Of a stretch of 64,000 bases of DNA, positions 35,644 to 44,702 are shown piece by piece. This DNA is from Thermoproteota archaeon. Lineage in GTDB: Archaea > Korarchaeota > Korarchaeia > Korarchaeales > Korarchaeaceae. The position numbers and the translations under genes were made by a program. Position 1 is the first letter of the stretch. Each line of letters begins with the position of its first letter. The notes beneath the pieces are model-generated. The model saw only the letters and a list, made by a program, of their open reading frames with translations. It was not told the DNA's origin and searched no databases. The stretch is taken from assembly GCA_026986575.1 (NCBI GenBank), contig JALSOH010000011.1, positions 1 through 64,000 of the forward strand. Direction: 5' to 3'.

Positions 35644-36663
35644 ATGATTCGGATTCACGGTACTAAAAGATACGCCAAAGAAACTAGGCGGATTCTAGGG
35701 AGAAGACTAGAGAGAGTAATAGGGAGGTTCACTGGAATAAGTGAGATCCTCATACCTCCGAGTATCGGTAAGATTGGGAGGAGCAGCCTCTTCTCAAGGT
35801 TATCACCATTACTATCGCGCTCAAACTTAAAATCCCGAGCGTTGAACACATCTAGGCTTTTTTACTGTATAGGTGAAGCTTTCTCCAAGTTACTTGGCAT
35901 GGATGAATCTCTGGTTAGGTTAAGTGGTGAAATCTCCGCTAGCTTAGCAGCTAAGAATCTGCTAGTGGACTGGATTGCGGATGAATCAGGTAAGAGTGAG
36001 GTTTTAGACATATTGGTAGAGGGCATGGAGTGGGAGGAGAGCCTGAGGATCATCTCAAACGATATGCTAGGGAACATATTAGGGACTATAATAACTATTA
36101 GGAGGTTAATTAAATCAAGAAATGAATTTTACGCTCGAATATTTACAAACAAAGCTATTAAATCTATCAAATATTTCAAAATATCTAGCAGGTGCTCCCC
36201 CTCAAGTGAGCACCTCTCGCCTGAATGGATATTAGACAAAGCCCGGCTTCCCATTGAAGAGATATTTGCGGCGATAGCTGGTCTATCCGCGGATCTGGGA
36301 TACAGAAACTACTTATCGATAAATGATAAGTTAAGGTATGGTTTCTCTATCTTCGCCGTCATAGATGATTTGGCCGATCTCCCTAAAGACATCCTTAGAG
36401 GTCAATGTAACTATGTCATCTATTACCTCTATGATAACGGTGTATTGAGGTTTTACAAAGGAAGAGGAAGAGGTCCTAGCGATGAGGAACTGGAGATCGC
36501 CTTCAATAAGGAGTTCGTTGAAATAATTTCCTGGCTATTGGATTACTATCTAGATATTTACACCGATATGGTCCGTAAACTATTCGAATTTGATAGATCG
36601 ATCAGAAACTACTTCAACTATATACTCTATTTGGAGATGATTAACTCCTTGGGGAAGCTATGA
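35644..36663 (+). CDS. Class I isoprenoid-synthase-like protein
   Basis: 339 aa, helical. GFSIFAVIDDLADLPKDILR (DD at 241-242, D245, D249) followed by GQCNYVI matches the second Asp-rich motif of trans-prenyl synthases and their relatives. The first motif is not DDxxD; LLVDWIADE (D109, D113) is the only candidate. The basic N-terminus (first 60 residues) is atypical. It starts three bases after the permease stop, so it belongs to the operon. Either a divergent prenyl or terpene enzyme or a non-catalytic homologue; link to peptide lipidation is speculation. Confidence 0.6.
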   Translation: MIRIHGTKRYAKETRRILGRRLERVIGRFTGISEILIPPSIGKIGRSSLFSRLSPLLSRSNLKSRALNTSRLFYCIGEAFSKLLGMDESLVRLSGEISASLAAKNLLVDWIADESGKSEVLDILVEGMEWEESLRIISNDMLGNILGTIITIRRLIKSRNEFYARIFTNKAIKSIKYFKISSRCSPSSEHLSPEWILDKARLPIEEIFAAIAGLSADLGYRNYLSINDKLRYGFSIFAVIDDLADLPKDILRGQCNYVIYYLYDNGVLRFYKGRGRGPSDEELEIAFNKEFVEIISWLLDYYLDIYTDMVRKLFEFDRSIRNYFNYILYLEMINSLGKL

Positions 36664-36684
36664 TACTGGTTTCTCAGAAATCCG

Positions 36685-36831
36685 ATGAGTGATGACAGGA
36701 GGAAGAGGATGCTAGAGGACCTGAGGAAGCTGAGGAGGGAGGAGGAGAGGATGAAGAGGTTGGAGGGAAGATAGGTGAACGGAAGGAGTTACGCGGTTGA
36801 TGCGAGCGTTCTCTGTGCACGACTCCTCTAG
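36685..36831 (+). pseudogene. VapBC remnant
   Basis: ATG 36685 gives a 29-residue charged helix (RRKRMLEDLRKLRREEERMK), like an antitoxin tail without its DNA-binding half. The GTG right after its stop opens MNGRSYAVDASVLCARLL, the start of a PIN toxin with its first Asp, then TAG at 36829. Nothing of the remaining PIN domain is visible downstream. Confidence 0.5.
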
Positions 36832-36943
36832 CTAAATTCCCCACAATCTCCCTCTCTCTATTGTCGTCGAGGGCTATGCTCTCCTCTTTATCGACTCAAT
36901 CGATTGGAAGACTCACATATCGCGCAATGCAGATCCAGCCCCA

Positions 36944-38806
36944 ATGTTTTTTATGATGCTCTCAGAAGGAAATGGTAAAGTAGGGCTGTTGATTTGGATG
37001 TTTTATAAATCTCTCCTTCTGGCTTTCATAGTTCTCGCCATGTTTATTCAGCCCCTCGCCATTAAGGCGGACCCTCAGAACTCGACCTTTACAGGCCCAC
37101 CCCCACTGCCTGAAAACCCTGGCACATTGACGGGCGTACCTCCAGACAAGTGTAGTTCCCAGAACCTTGATAACATCTACGACTCATATCAGAAGGCTGA
37201 AGAGATGTCCTCACAGTACCCCTGTTACAAGTACTTGGCGGAGCACTATCACTACAAGTATCTCCGGCTCAAGTGCCTGTGCCAAGGGGGTTGCGATAAG
37301 GAGGCCGTAGCCTCATACTACCAAAAGGAAAACGCTTATTATGAGAAGTTTCACACGCTCTTCGAAAATGGCAAGTGCGGACAGATTACGGCTCCGCCCA
37401 CAGACGTAGTAACCACAACAGAGGGGGCTTCCACTCCTGGAAATAACTCCGATCCTCAGCTCATCTCAACTTGGGTTTTCCCTAGGGAGGGAACGGGAAA
37501 CCAGGTCTATAATTATTCTGTAAGCCTCACCGACCCAGATAATGATCCTGTGATGGTTCAGCTCTGCATACACGTCCTAGACGCTGGATGGCAGTGCTTC
37601 GACGCCCTTCAGGTAATGGGAGAGGGAACTGCCAGCTGGAACATGACATTCGTGAACGCCACTCCTGGGACTTATGAGTACAGGATTTACTATGACGATG
37701 GGAATAACAGGGGGGCTTGGGGTCCCTACGGTGGGCCTGTAGTGAAGGCCAGTTTGGTAAACCCAAATGGGAGTAAGTTTGGAGCAGATGAAAGTAATCC
37801 TGCTACAGAGGGAAATGAATCCAGTACGAATAACTCCGATGATGTCACTGGAGCGGTTATAGTCGGGGTATCCGCGGCAGCAGGTGTTGCAATTGCCAAG
37901 AAGGCTAAGGGAAGGAGGAAAAACAAGGAGGAGAGGGGAGATGAGAAATCCTCCCTTGACCAGTTCACGCAATCCGTGGAGGATGCCAACAAGTGGGCCG
38001 GAAAGACGAAGCCCGTGACGGACGTAGTGAGCCAGGCTGGCGCCTATTCCTCAGAGAAGGGGCTGGATAAGGGAATTAGAATGGGTGCAGATAGTTGGAA
38101 GAACGCTGAGAGGAAGAGAATAGTGAAAAAGTTCAGGGAATTCAGGAATGGAAAGAGCGTGAGGCAAAGCGTGTTAAGGGGAGGGGGTAAGGACGGAGGA
38201 GGTTTCTGGGACCCAAAGAAGTATAAGAAGCTCAAGAGACTAGGTAGAAGGGCAGTTAACCTTCCCAAGAAATACAAGACTATTAAGAACTTAGCTAATA
38301 AGGTCAGAAGTGCCTCAAAATTCGCCTCGAAGTACATCGGGGCGGCCTCCATAGGCCTTTCCACATATGACGGGGTGAAGAGCTACAACAAATACATCGA
38401 TGAGAATAAGGACTTCGTGAAGGACCATCCGATCATGGGAAGGGCCCTAGGAGCCATGAAGGCCTTTGGCGAACAGGTCATAATATACACCGTGACCAAG
38501 AACCCGGTCATAGGTCTCCCAGATGCCGTGATAGGGTACGCGACCAACGGCAGGGTGTCCGTGGCCAGGGCGATTCAGGATACGGAGGACTTCGTTAGCA
38601 AGGGGATAAGATCCATGGCAGATGCCTACTACGGCAACCAGTACTCGGACTGGAGCGAGGGATATGCCAATCACTCCTCGATAAAGAAGCACCTTTCCAT
38701 GCTGAACGATCCCGACTATGTAAGAAAGCTGAAGGCTAGGGGTTGGACCGACGAGAGGATAGCGAGGGTGAGGAAGAGCATGGAGGAGGCCCTAGGGATG
38801 AGGTGA
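36944..38806 (+). CDS. Large exported membrane-spanning protein with Ig-like domain and basic C-terminal region
   Basis: 620 aa. Signal sequence near residues 20-41 (SLLLAFIVLAMFIQPLAIKA). Residues 70-145 hold six Cys in a helical Tyr-rich segment (YKYLAEHYHYKYLRLKCLCQ). Residues 172-268 form an Ig/cadherin-like domain with LTDPDNDPVMVQLCIHVLDA. A second helix spans 301-318 (VTGAVIVGVSAAAGVAIA), followed by about 300 residues, first strongly basic and Gly-rich, then a small hydrophobic domain (GAASIGLSTYDGVKSYNKYI). Family not recognised. Start among the first Met codons is uncertain. Confidence 0.6.
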   Translation: MFFMMLSEGNGKVGLLIWMFYKSLLLAFIVLAMFIQPLAIKADPQNSTFTGPPPLPENPGTLTGVPPDKCSSQNLDNIYDSYQKAEEMSSQYPCYKYLAEHYHYKYLRLKCLCQGGCDKEAVASYYQKENAYYEKFHTLFENGKCGQITAPPTDVVTTTEGASTPGNNSDPQLISTWVFPREGTGNQVYNYSVSLTDPDNDPVMVQLCIHVLDAGWQCFDALQVMGEGTASWNMTFVNATPGTYEYRIYYDDGNNRGAWGPYGGPVVKASLVNPNGSKFGADESNPATEGNESSTNNSDDVTGAVIVGVSAAAGVAIAKKAKGRRKNKEERGDEKSSLDQFTQSVEDANKWAGKTKPVTDVVSQAGAYSSEKGLDKGIRMGADSWKNAERKRIVKKFREFRNGKSVRQSVLRGGGKDGGGFWDPKKYKKLKRLGRRAVNLPKKYKTIKNLANKVRSASKFASKYIGAASIGLSTYDGVKSYNKYIDENKDFVKDHPIMGRALGAMKAFGEQVIIYTVTKNPVIGLPDAVIGYATNGRVSVARAIQDTEDFVSKGIRSMADAYYGNQYSDWSEGYANHSSIKKHLSMLNDPDYVRKLKARGWTDERIARVRKSMEEALGMR

Positions 38807-38810
38807 TCCG

Positions 38811-39740
38811 ATGAGACTCACGAATGAAGAGTTGGCGGCTGCCTTCGCCGCTTTGAATGAGAGCCCTTGGCTCCTCCTCTCCGTGTGGGGGTCCTTCCGG
38901 AGGGCGAGGGAGGGGGTCGAGGGCCTCTCCAGCAGAGGGCTGATCAGTGAAGGAAGGCTCGAGGAGGTTGCAAGCCTCATAAGGACCTTATCAAAACCGA
39001 AGCTGATGGCTGATGTCTTCACCGTAGACTTCGAGGGTGGAACCATGAGCAGGGAGTCCTATGTAGCAGGAGAGGGGACTTTCCTTCTCAGGATAGGGAA
39101 CGAGTTCATCTGGGCTGAAAGATCGGAGCTCAACCTCCTTGACCGCCCCACCTCCGTCATGAGGCCAATCCTCTTGGATGGAAGGGAGCTAATGGTCCTC
39201 TTCCTCATACTTACCATGGACATATACAGCTACGATGTTCCCGGTCTGGCGCCATTCACCGCAGACGATGTGCAGAAAAGGGTTGAGGTGGGATCTCACA
39301 TCCCCCTGAACGCCCAGATAATCCTGATAGGTGGTAAGAGAGCCCCGAAACTCAAGGTGAAGGACGTGAAAAAGGTGCTCAGATCCCTCGTCGAGAAGGG
39401 AGTGCTCATATCCCACGGGAATTCCCTCTCCATATCTGAGGAGTTCCTCCCGGCGGCCCTTGCCCTAGGCTCCCCCGACAGGATCAGGATAATATCGATC
39501 ACAGCGGACCCCGAGTCAGATGACCCCGACCTGAGGACGATCGCCATATACGAGCTGGGAAGCTCCTCGGTGGCCATGGACATCTTGGACGGGGGGAAGG
39601 GAATCGTGGTGATAGGAGGCCCCCTAAGCGATATCCCTGGCTATGCAGGGGAGGTTCACGGGAAGATCTGCCCGAATTGCGGTCATGTGAACAGGGGAGA
39701 TGCCAAATTCTGCATAAAATGCGGAACGAGACTGGCGTGA
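38811..39740 (+). CDS. Zinc-ribbon protein co-transcribed with the exported protein
   Basis: 309 aa starting four bases after the previous stop. The C-terminus CPNCGHVNRGDAKFCIKCGT is a zinc ribbon. The N-terminal 250 residues are mixed alpha/beta (LLLSVWGSFRRAREGVEGLS, KPKLMADVFTVDFEGGTMSR, TFLLRIGNEFIWAERSELNL), with a fold rhythm that reminds me of EspG-type chaperones of ESX secretion, though the resemblance is weak. It has no signal peptide, so it is a cytoplasmic partner of the 620-aa protein. Confidence 0.55.
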   Translation: MRLTNEELAAAFAALNESPWLLLSVWGSFRRAREGVEGLSSRGLISEGRLEEVASLIRTLSKPKLMADVFTVDFEGGTMSRESYVAGEGTFLLRIGNEFIWAERSELNLLDRPTSVMRPILLDGRELMVLFLILTMDIYSYDVPGLAPFTADDVQKRVEVGSHIPLNAQIILIGGKRAPKLKVKDVKKVLRSLVEKGVLISHGNSLSISEEFLPAALALGSPDRIRIISITADPESDDPDLRTIAIYELGSSSVAMDILDGGKGIVVIGGPLSDIPGYAGEVHGKICPNCGHVNRGDAKFCIKCGTRLA

Positions 39741-39962
39741 ATGGATCTAGAAGGGGAAACTGCCTAATAATGAACTCCAATATGGCTTTCCCATCGCCTA
39801 TGAGGGGAAAGCAACATGGGAAGAGCAGGATCTTGAGAAATGCTGTAGGGACGGGAGTGGCTGGCTTACGAACGAGTGGAGATTAGCGGGCTGAGAGATG
39901 TAAAGCAGTCGATCTTGAAAGATCTCTTGGATAGTCAATAGGGGCCTTGGGTTAATCCATAA

Positions 39963-40280
39963 TGGCCAAGGGATATATGCGCGATTCAGAGTCCTGGGGT
40001 CTTCGAGGAAGGAGGGAATGTCTTCCTTAAGCCTCCGGCAGTCTATAGGAACCTCGAGAAGGGCTCCAAGCTCCTGTTCCATGCTTCCGGTAACATAAGA
40101 AAGAGAGTGGGGGAAGGGACTGCCGAGAAAGTCGAGTTGCTGGAGCAGGAGGAGGCGGTAAGGAAGTACGGGGATAATCTGTTTCTGGATCTGGGTGAGG
40201 TAAGTGAGTACCTGAGGGGAAAGAAGAGGGCCTCCGAGGTACTGGTGATAGTGCTAAGAGATGAAGTGAACGGCTCGCTT
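39963..40280 (+). pseudogene. Truncated DUF365-family protein
   Basis: The frame opens after a TAA at 39960 and reads VFLKPPAVYRNLEKGSKLLF, HASGNIRKRVGEGTAEKVEL, KYGDNLFLDLGEVSEYL and ASEVLVIVLRD, the C-terminal half of a DUF365 (ASCH/PUA-like) protein. The first 60 or so residues are gone and the end runs into unrelated sequence. Confidence 0.5.
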
Positions 40281-40323
40281 CCATGGCACCCGCACGATAC
40301 GGTCATTATAAGATGCTCCCGAG

Positions 40324-40758
40324 TTAGGCCTTCCATCCATCATAATCCCTCAGGTGAAGCACCCTCACCGTGGTCTTGGCTTTCTCCTCCAACCTATCGT
40401 CGGCAGTGAGCAGTACAGCTCCTTCAGAACCTGCCATTACCACGTAAGCCGAATCGTAGTAGGTTGAATCGTTCCTCGATCCCCACCTCAGCGCCTCAAG
40501 CTCCTCCCCCACCTCGAGCTCCCTCCACAATCCCAGCTTGAGGAACTCCGCAAAGGACTCCAGAGCTTCCTTCTCGCTCACCAAACCCCTCCTTACAGCC
40601 TTCCAGAGCGTATTCCCCACTTCATAGACTACCAAGCTGGGAGCCAAGAGCTCTACCTTCCCCGACAGGAAGTCCTCCAGTACCTTGGCGGCCTTATCCG
40701 ACAGCTCCTCGTTGAGGATGAAGCGCGCCGCGACGGAAGCGTCCACCACGTACCTCAA
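40324..40758 (-). CDS. vapC: VapC PIN-domain toxin
   Basis: 144 aa from a TTG that overlaps the antitoxin stop (TTGA). PIN acids are present in RYVVDASVAARFI, LVVYEVGNTLW, YYDSAYVVMAG and LTADDRLEEK. Intact. Confidence 0.88.
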   Translation of the reverse strand: MRYVVDASVAARFILNEELSDKAAKVLEDFLSGKVELLAPSLVVYEVGNTLWKAVRRGLVSEKEALESFAEFLKLGLWRELEVGEELEALRWGSRNDSTYYDSAYVVMAGSEGAVLLTADDRLEEKAKTTVRVLHLRDYDGWKA

Positions 40759-40973
40759 CGCTCCCTTCCCTCCCTTATCGCCTCGTTCACGAACCCAGAT
40801 GGTACCCTCCTCTTCCCCTCTTTCAGATCGTTTAGCAGCTTTTCAGCTGCCTTCTTCCTCTCCTCAAGCTCTATTCTCCTCCTTATGGCCTCTCTAATGT
40901 ATTCAGACCAGTTTATCTTGATTTCCTTCATCTTCCTCCTCAGCTCGTCGTCCACCCTTATCGTGATGCTCAT
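40755..40973 (-). CDS. vapB: VapB ribbon-helix-helix antitoxin
   Basis: 72 aa. SITIRVDDELRRKMKEIK plus INWSEYIREAIRRRIELEER is a ribbon-helix-helix nearly identical in plan to other VapB proteins in this window. The tail EAIREGRER is charged. Overlaps the toxin start by four bases. Confidence 0.88.
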   Translation of the reverse strand: MSITIRVDDELRRKMKEIKINWSEYIREAIRRRIELEERKKAAEKLLNDLKEGKRRVPSGFVNEAIREGRER

Positions 40974-41744
40974 ACTCCTCGTACTTACTCTTTGTATGGA
41001 TTGTTATAAACACGAGGTGATAGTACACCATCACGAGAAGTTTCAGTTGGGCTCTCAATCGCGCGTGCGGCGCGAACGTGGATAACTTAGATGATACCTC
41101 CGTCAGGATAAGGCTTGAACTCATAAATGGCTAATCTAAACTCTAACAGACCACAGCTATCCTCACTATCTCAAACTCCAAAATCGCTCGATGAATGGCC
41201 GCTTGACTAGGACATGAAGGTGCGATTAAGAGCAGTCTATGACGCACAACAATCCCTTATGAGTCTCAAGGGCCACCTTCCTCAGACCATAGGGTTGTCA
41301 CGGACCCCTGGGTCTCCGAGATCGGGGATGAGGCTCTCTCCTCACGACTTGAACTCCCAGCTATTCACATGATTCAGGGCAAGTTGAATGGACGCTTCCT
41401 CTGCAAGACAGCCCTCACCGATCCATATCCATACCCACAGTCTTCAGGACTATCCTCAGGGAGTCCGAGGGGAGGAACTCCCCCGAGCCAACTTGGATCC
41501 CGCGCTTCGCTCAGGACTATGGCATCAACGCATCCATGACTAGATCTGACTTGCGCGATTTGAGGGGGCGCCTATGAAGTCGGAGAAAGCCCCTCCCCAA
41601 AAGATGTAGGAAGCATCCATTGCTTCTAAGCGGTAGGAAGGTTAGCATCCTCACCTCTCCTAATACCTTCCAAATCTTAGAGAGGGACGTCGGTTTGAAG
41701 ATCTGGTGAAGACTTTATTATCCCATGCTGACGAGTGAGAATTG
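40974..41744. other. Gene-poor stretch
   Basis: No supportable gene in 770 bases. A minus-strand frame near 41400-41500 has GSGEFLPSDSLRIVLK, which looks coding but is flanked by stops, suggesting a decayed gene I cannot name. TATA-like GACTTTATTATCCC (41711-41724) serves the next pair. Confidence 0.35.
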
Positions 41745-41966
41745 ATGGAAGAATTGAGAGTATCATACGATAGGGTGGCTGACGCTCTATACATAAGGCT
41801 GAGGGAAGGTAAGGTTTCGGATTCCATCGAGTTGAATGAGGGAATAGTCGTGGATCTGGATGAGAGAGGCGAGATAGTCGGATTGGAGATAATCAACTTC
41901 TCTAGGTCAGGAGTGGACCTAGATAAGATAATCAGAGAAGGAGTGGAGAGTGTGGTGAAAATTTGA
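41745..41966 (+). CDS. DUF2283 antitoxin-like protein
   Basis: 73 aa from ATG 41745 (TTG 41742 also possible). ELRVSYDRVADALYIRLREG, then IVVDLDERGEIVGLEIINFS, is the DUF2283 signature. These small proteins are the usual partners of DUF4258 toxins, as here. The 3' end overlaps the next gene by four bases. Confidence 0.88.
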   Translation: MEELRVSYDRVADALYIRLREGKVSDSIELNEGIVVDLDERGEIVGLEIINFSRSGVDLDKIIREGVESVVKI

Positions 41967-42289
41967 GGGAAAGGATAAGATATACGCTTCACGCCTTGGA
42001 GAGGATGGCTCAAAGGGGAATAAGCAGGGAAGAAGTAGAGAAGTGCATAAGATCTCCTGATGGCTTAATCAGGGGGGAAGTAGTTAGAGCATTAAAGGAT
42101 ATGGGAGTTAAGGTACTCGTGGTTGTTTATAGAGTGGAAGATGAGCGCATCTTAGTAATAACAGCATTCAAATCCTCGAAGAGGGAAAGTACTAGGCGGA
42201 TTCTACCAGATGATTACCAAATCCACAGGCACTGGAATTTCCCTAGAAATGACTTCGTGAAGGATTCGCGCAGTACTGTTCGCATCTGA
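41963..42289 (+). CDS. DUF4258 toxin-like protein
   Basis: 108 aa from TTG 41963. RYTLHALERMAQRGISREEV is the H-A-x-x-R-M-x-x-R-G-I motif of DUF4258 proteins (RelE/BrnT-like fold), ending LVVVYRVEDERILVITAFKS. About 30 residues beyond the usual end are of unclear origin. Forms an intact toxin-antitoxin pair with the DUF2283 protein. Confidence 0.85.
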   Translation: MRERIRYTLHALERMAQRGISREEVEKCIRSPDGLIRGEVVRALKDMGVKVLVVVYRVEDERILVITAFKSSKRESTRRILPDDYQIHRHWNFPRNDFVKDSRSTVRI

Positions 42290-42399
42290 GGGTAAATAGA
42301 GGAGACAGGGGAGAATATGAGAGGGAAGATGGAAATCGCGCTCGCGCGCATCAACGAGATCCTCAAGTAAGGAAACGAGTCTCCTGTTGCGTGCCCTCT

Positions 42400-42691
42400 C
42401 TACGCGAATGAAGCCGCTTTCACAATCTTCTCGCTTCCGGGTTTGCCCTTTATGCTAATTTCATTTCATACAGCTTCCGGAACTAGAACTTCGCGAAATA
42501 TTCTCTCGAGGAGATCCAATCGTCATGCCCTAGCGAGGGCTATGATCACGCTGGAATTCGAGATCACGATCAGCCCATCGTTAGCGCTCCTAGACCCTCC
42601 TTCCTGCGAGCCTCTTGGCAACCTTCAGGTCCTCCCGGAGGATCTCCGGGACTTCAATCACGATGCGCCTAACATTATCGGCCCCCGTCAT
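42400..42691 (-). pseudogene. Decayed antitoxin plus DUF3368-type PIN toxin
   Basis: ATG 42691 opens VRRIVIEVPEILREDLKVAK ending at TAG 42590, an antitoxin-like N-terminus. Downstream on the same strand LIVISNSSVIIALARA, a TGA, then RLDLLERIFREVLVPEAV, another TGA, and ISIKGKPGSEKIVKAASFA match the start of DUF3368/PIN toxins. Multiple nonsense codons make it a relic. Confidence 0.5.
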
Positions 42692-42811
42692 TCGAACCTC
42701 CACTTAGGGCCCAAGTAATGCGATATTAACTCTATGTGGGAATTTTCTGTCTGCTCAATCGTAAATCATCCGATGATTTGGACGCTTAACGACGCATGAC
42801 GGTCTGAAGGT

Positions 42812-43356
42812 CTATTCCAAGGCCCCGATCTCCATGAAGATGTCAGCTCCCTCAGCAATGAGTTCCCTGATCTCCGAAGCTCTCACACTCCTGAACTCGC
42901 TCACGCCGCCCTCATTTCTGACCACGTAGATGGCGAGATCCTCGTCAGGTACCTTATCCACGATCGTCTCCAAGAAGTAGGGGTTATCGCGCGCGGTGGT
43001 GATCATATAAGAGTTGGACTCCTCCATGGCCAGCCTCTCCGCCAAGAACTTGGTGTAGAAGGGGAATTCGTGGGCCTCCGGTTCCTCCATCAGCACTAGC
43101 GATTTCCTGTTAGTCTCGATCGCCGCAAGGAAGAATATCAATCTCCCCATGGTATCCGAAAGCATATATTCCTTTATCTCGAGTATCTCACCTGTGCGGA
43201 GTAATTTGAGGAACCTGACCCTTTTGCTAGGCATTTCAAGGCTTCAACCAGAGAGCAGAGTCAGTGCGGTTCCACCGATGGCATAAACCGCACTTCCTCT
43301 ACGGCGAACCTCGATACTACCTCCTTCAAGAGGTTCATCAGGGAGCTCCTATCCAT
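42812..43356 (-). pseudogene. Truncated AAA/ABC-type ATPase
   Basis: The open part (43234 down) contains YMLSDTMGRLIFFLAAIETN and SLVLMEEPEAHEFPFY, the Walker B/D-loop region of OLD/RecF-like AAA_21 ATPases, then YMITTARDNPYFLETIVDKV. Upstream in another frame MDRSSLMNLLKEVVSRFAVE and VRFMPSVEP fit the preceding part. There is no Walker A segment, so the gene has lost its N-terminus. Confidence 0.55.
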
Positions 43357-43703
43357 CAGGACCTACCTCCTGCCTTTTAGCGCGCGATTGGATATCCCTA
43401 GGGGCTCACTGCATAGCAGGAGTTGCTAGCACCATTCGAGGGATCAGTGAGGAGTAACCTCCGGTAGAGTGTGCTTCAGCCAATTCAGGAAGATCATCAA
43501 GGCGGATTCGTAGCTCCAAGCGTACTGAAGGGAAGAAAGAGGGGTATTTCACTTCGCTGGAGCGAACCTTCATTATCAGGCCTCTTACTTTCACTCTCAG
43601 GCTGGGTTGAGAGATCCAGCCGTATTTAACTAGAACTGGGCCGAGGTGGGAGGGAAGGAACGTATCAACAGTTCCACGTGAGCTACGAACTCGCGCGCGA
43701 AAA
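43357..43703. other. Gene-free stretch
   Basis: Contains GCGCGC at 43380-43385 and 43693-43698. No supportable gene. Confidence 0.35.
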
Positions 43704-44111
43704 CTAGAAAACCCTCCTCAATGGACCCCTATCGAAGTCCCTGTCGTTGCTGACTATCTCATCAACTTTCATCCTCAGAGCAACTGCCAAGTGGAGGGCG
43801 TCCTCCAGATCGTAGCTGTCGACGAATCTGGCCGCTTTAACATAATCATTCCAAGTTAGGGAGACTATTCTCAACCCTCTAATCGATCCAATTGCTTCCA
43901 GGACCTCTCTTACGAATGAAGTATCCTTTATCGTCTTATCGGCTATACTAGCAAGCACGACAGCAACCTCGTAGGGGGTTAGGGACGATATGTATACCTT
44001 ACCACCTTCAGCTTCCCTGATCCATTTCTTGGCCCTTTCACCATGCTCTGGATGGCCCCCTAACCAATACACGAAGACGTTCACGTCATAATAACGTCTC
44101 AATCGCTCCAT
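43704..44111 (-). CDS. vapC: PIN-domain toxin of an AbrB/PIN pair
   Basis: 135 aa. RYYDVNVFVYWLGG, LTPYEVAVVLA, YDLEDALHLAVAL and SNDRDFDRG supply the PIN acids. Overlaps the antitoxin by 13 bases. Intact. Confidence 0.88.
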   Translation of the reverse strand: MERLRRYYDVNVFVYWLGGHPEHGERAKKWIREAEGGKVYISSLTPYEVAVVLASIADKTIKDTSFVREVLEAIGSIRGLRIVSLTWNDYVKAARFVDSYDLEDALHLAVALRMKVDEIVSNDRDFDRGPLRRVF

Positions 44112-44329
44112 CTAACCACTTCCTTCTTTAGCACTTCATCCAAGTCTTCAGGCCACCTCTTAACCTTGAACCTCCCGTAGTACCTGTCAGCAGCAGATTC
44201 CGCCTTCCTTATGATGATAGCGTTTCCCTCAACGCTTATGGAAACCAGAGTACCCTCTGAAAGGTTTACGGAGTCCCTGACTTTCTTAGGTATGAGGATC
44301 CTGCCCTTCTCATCCACCTTAGAGATCAT
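44099..44329 (-). CDS. vapB: AbrB-type antitoxin
   Basis: 76 aa. ISKVDEKGRILIPKKVRDSV is the AbrB hairpin, followed by GTLVSISVEGNAIIIRKAES and an acidic tail. Coding-strand ATTTATATATTAAG (about 44349-44362) lies 20-33 bp upstream, so the transcript is probably leaderless. Confidence 0.88.
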   Translation of the reverse strand: MISKVDEKGRILIPKKVRDSVNLSEGTLVSISVEGNAIIIRKAESAADRYYGRFKVKRWPEDLDEVLKKEVVRWSD

Positions 44330-44702
44330 CGTTCATTAAATACCCACTTAATATATAAATCCCACTATGAAGCTGGTGGGAATAATGCACTGGGGATCTT
44401 GCCGTCTAATTGCAGGATCAGTCCAAGAGATACATAAAGGGACGGATAATAAGAATTTATGTTAATGTATTGAGCCTCTAACCGTTGAGATATATGATTA
44501 ATGGTAATAATGGAGGTTTTTAGGAAGCAGGGTATGTTTCATCTAGAGCTAGCGGGATGTCTGAGGATGTCTGCATGGTCTCGGAACTAAATCCGCTGCA
44601 GTTCCGCCCATTTTTGTGGTAAAGCTGTTCCCTCTTCAGTTTCAACGAAAATAAGCTACTTCTCTCGTAGCCACAGCTTTGAGTTGACAGCGCCGGTCCC
44701 CG
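44330..44702. other. Gene-free stretch
   Basis: Promoter of the AbrB/PIN pair at one end; the remainder is AT-rich with no supportable gene. Confidence 0.35.

Noticed and set aside
39741-39962. N-terminal half of the DUF365 gene
   Set aside because: No matching pieces in any frame, so I end the relic at the TAA rather than extend it.
42443-42718. 91-codon plus-strand ORF
   Set aside because: It is antisense to a recognisable decayed antitoxin/PIN pair.
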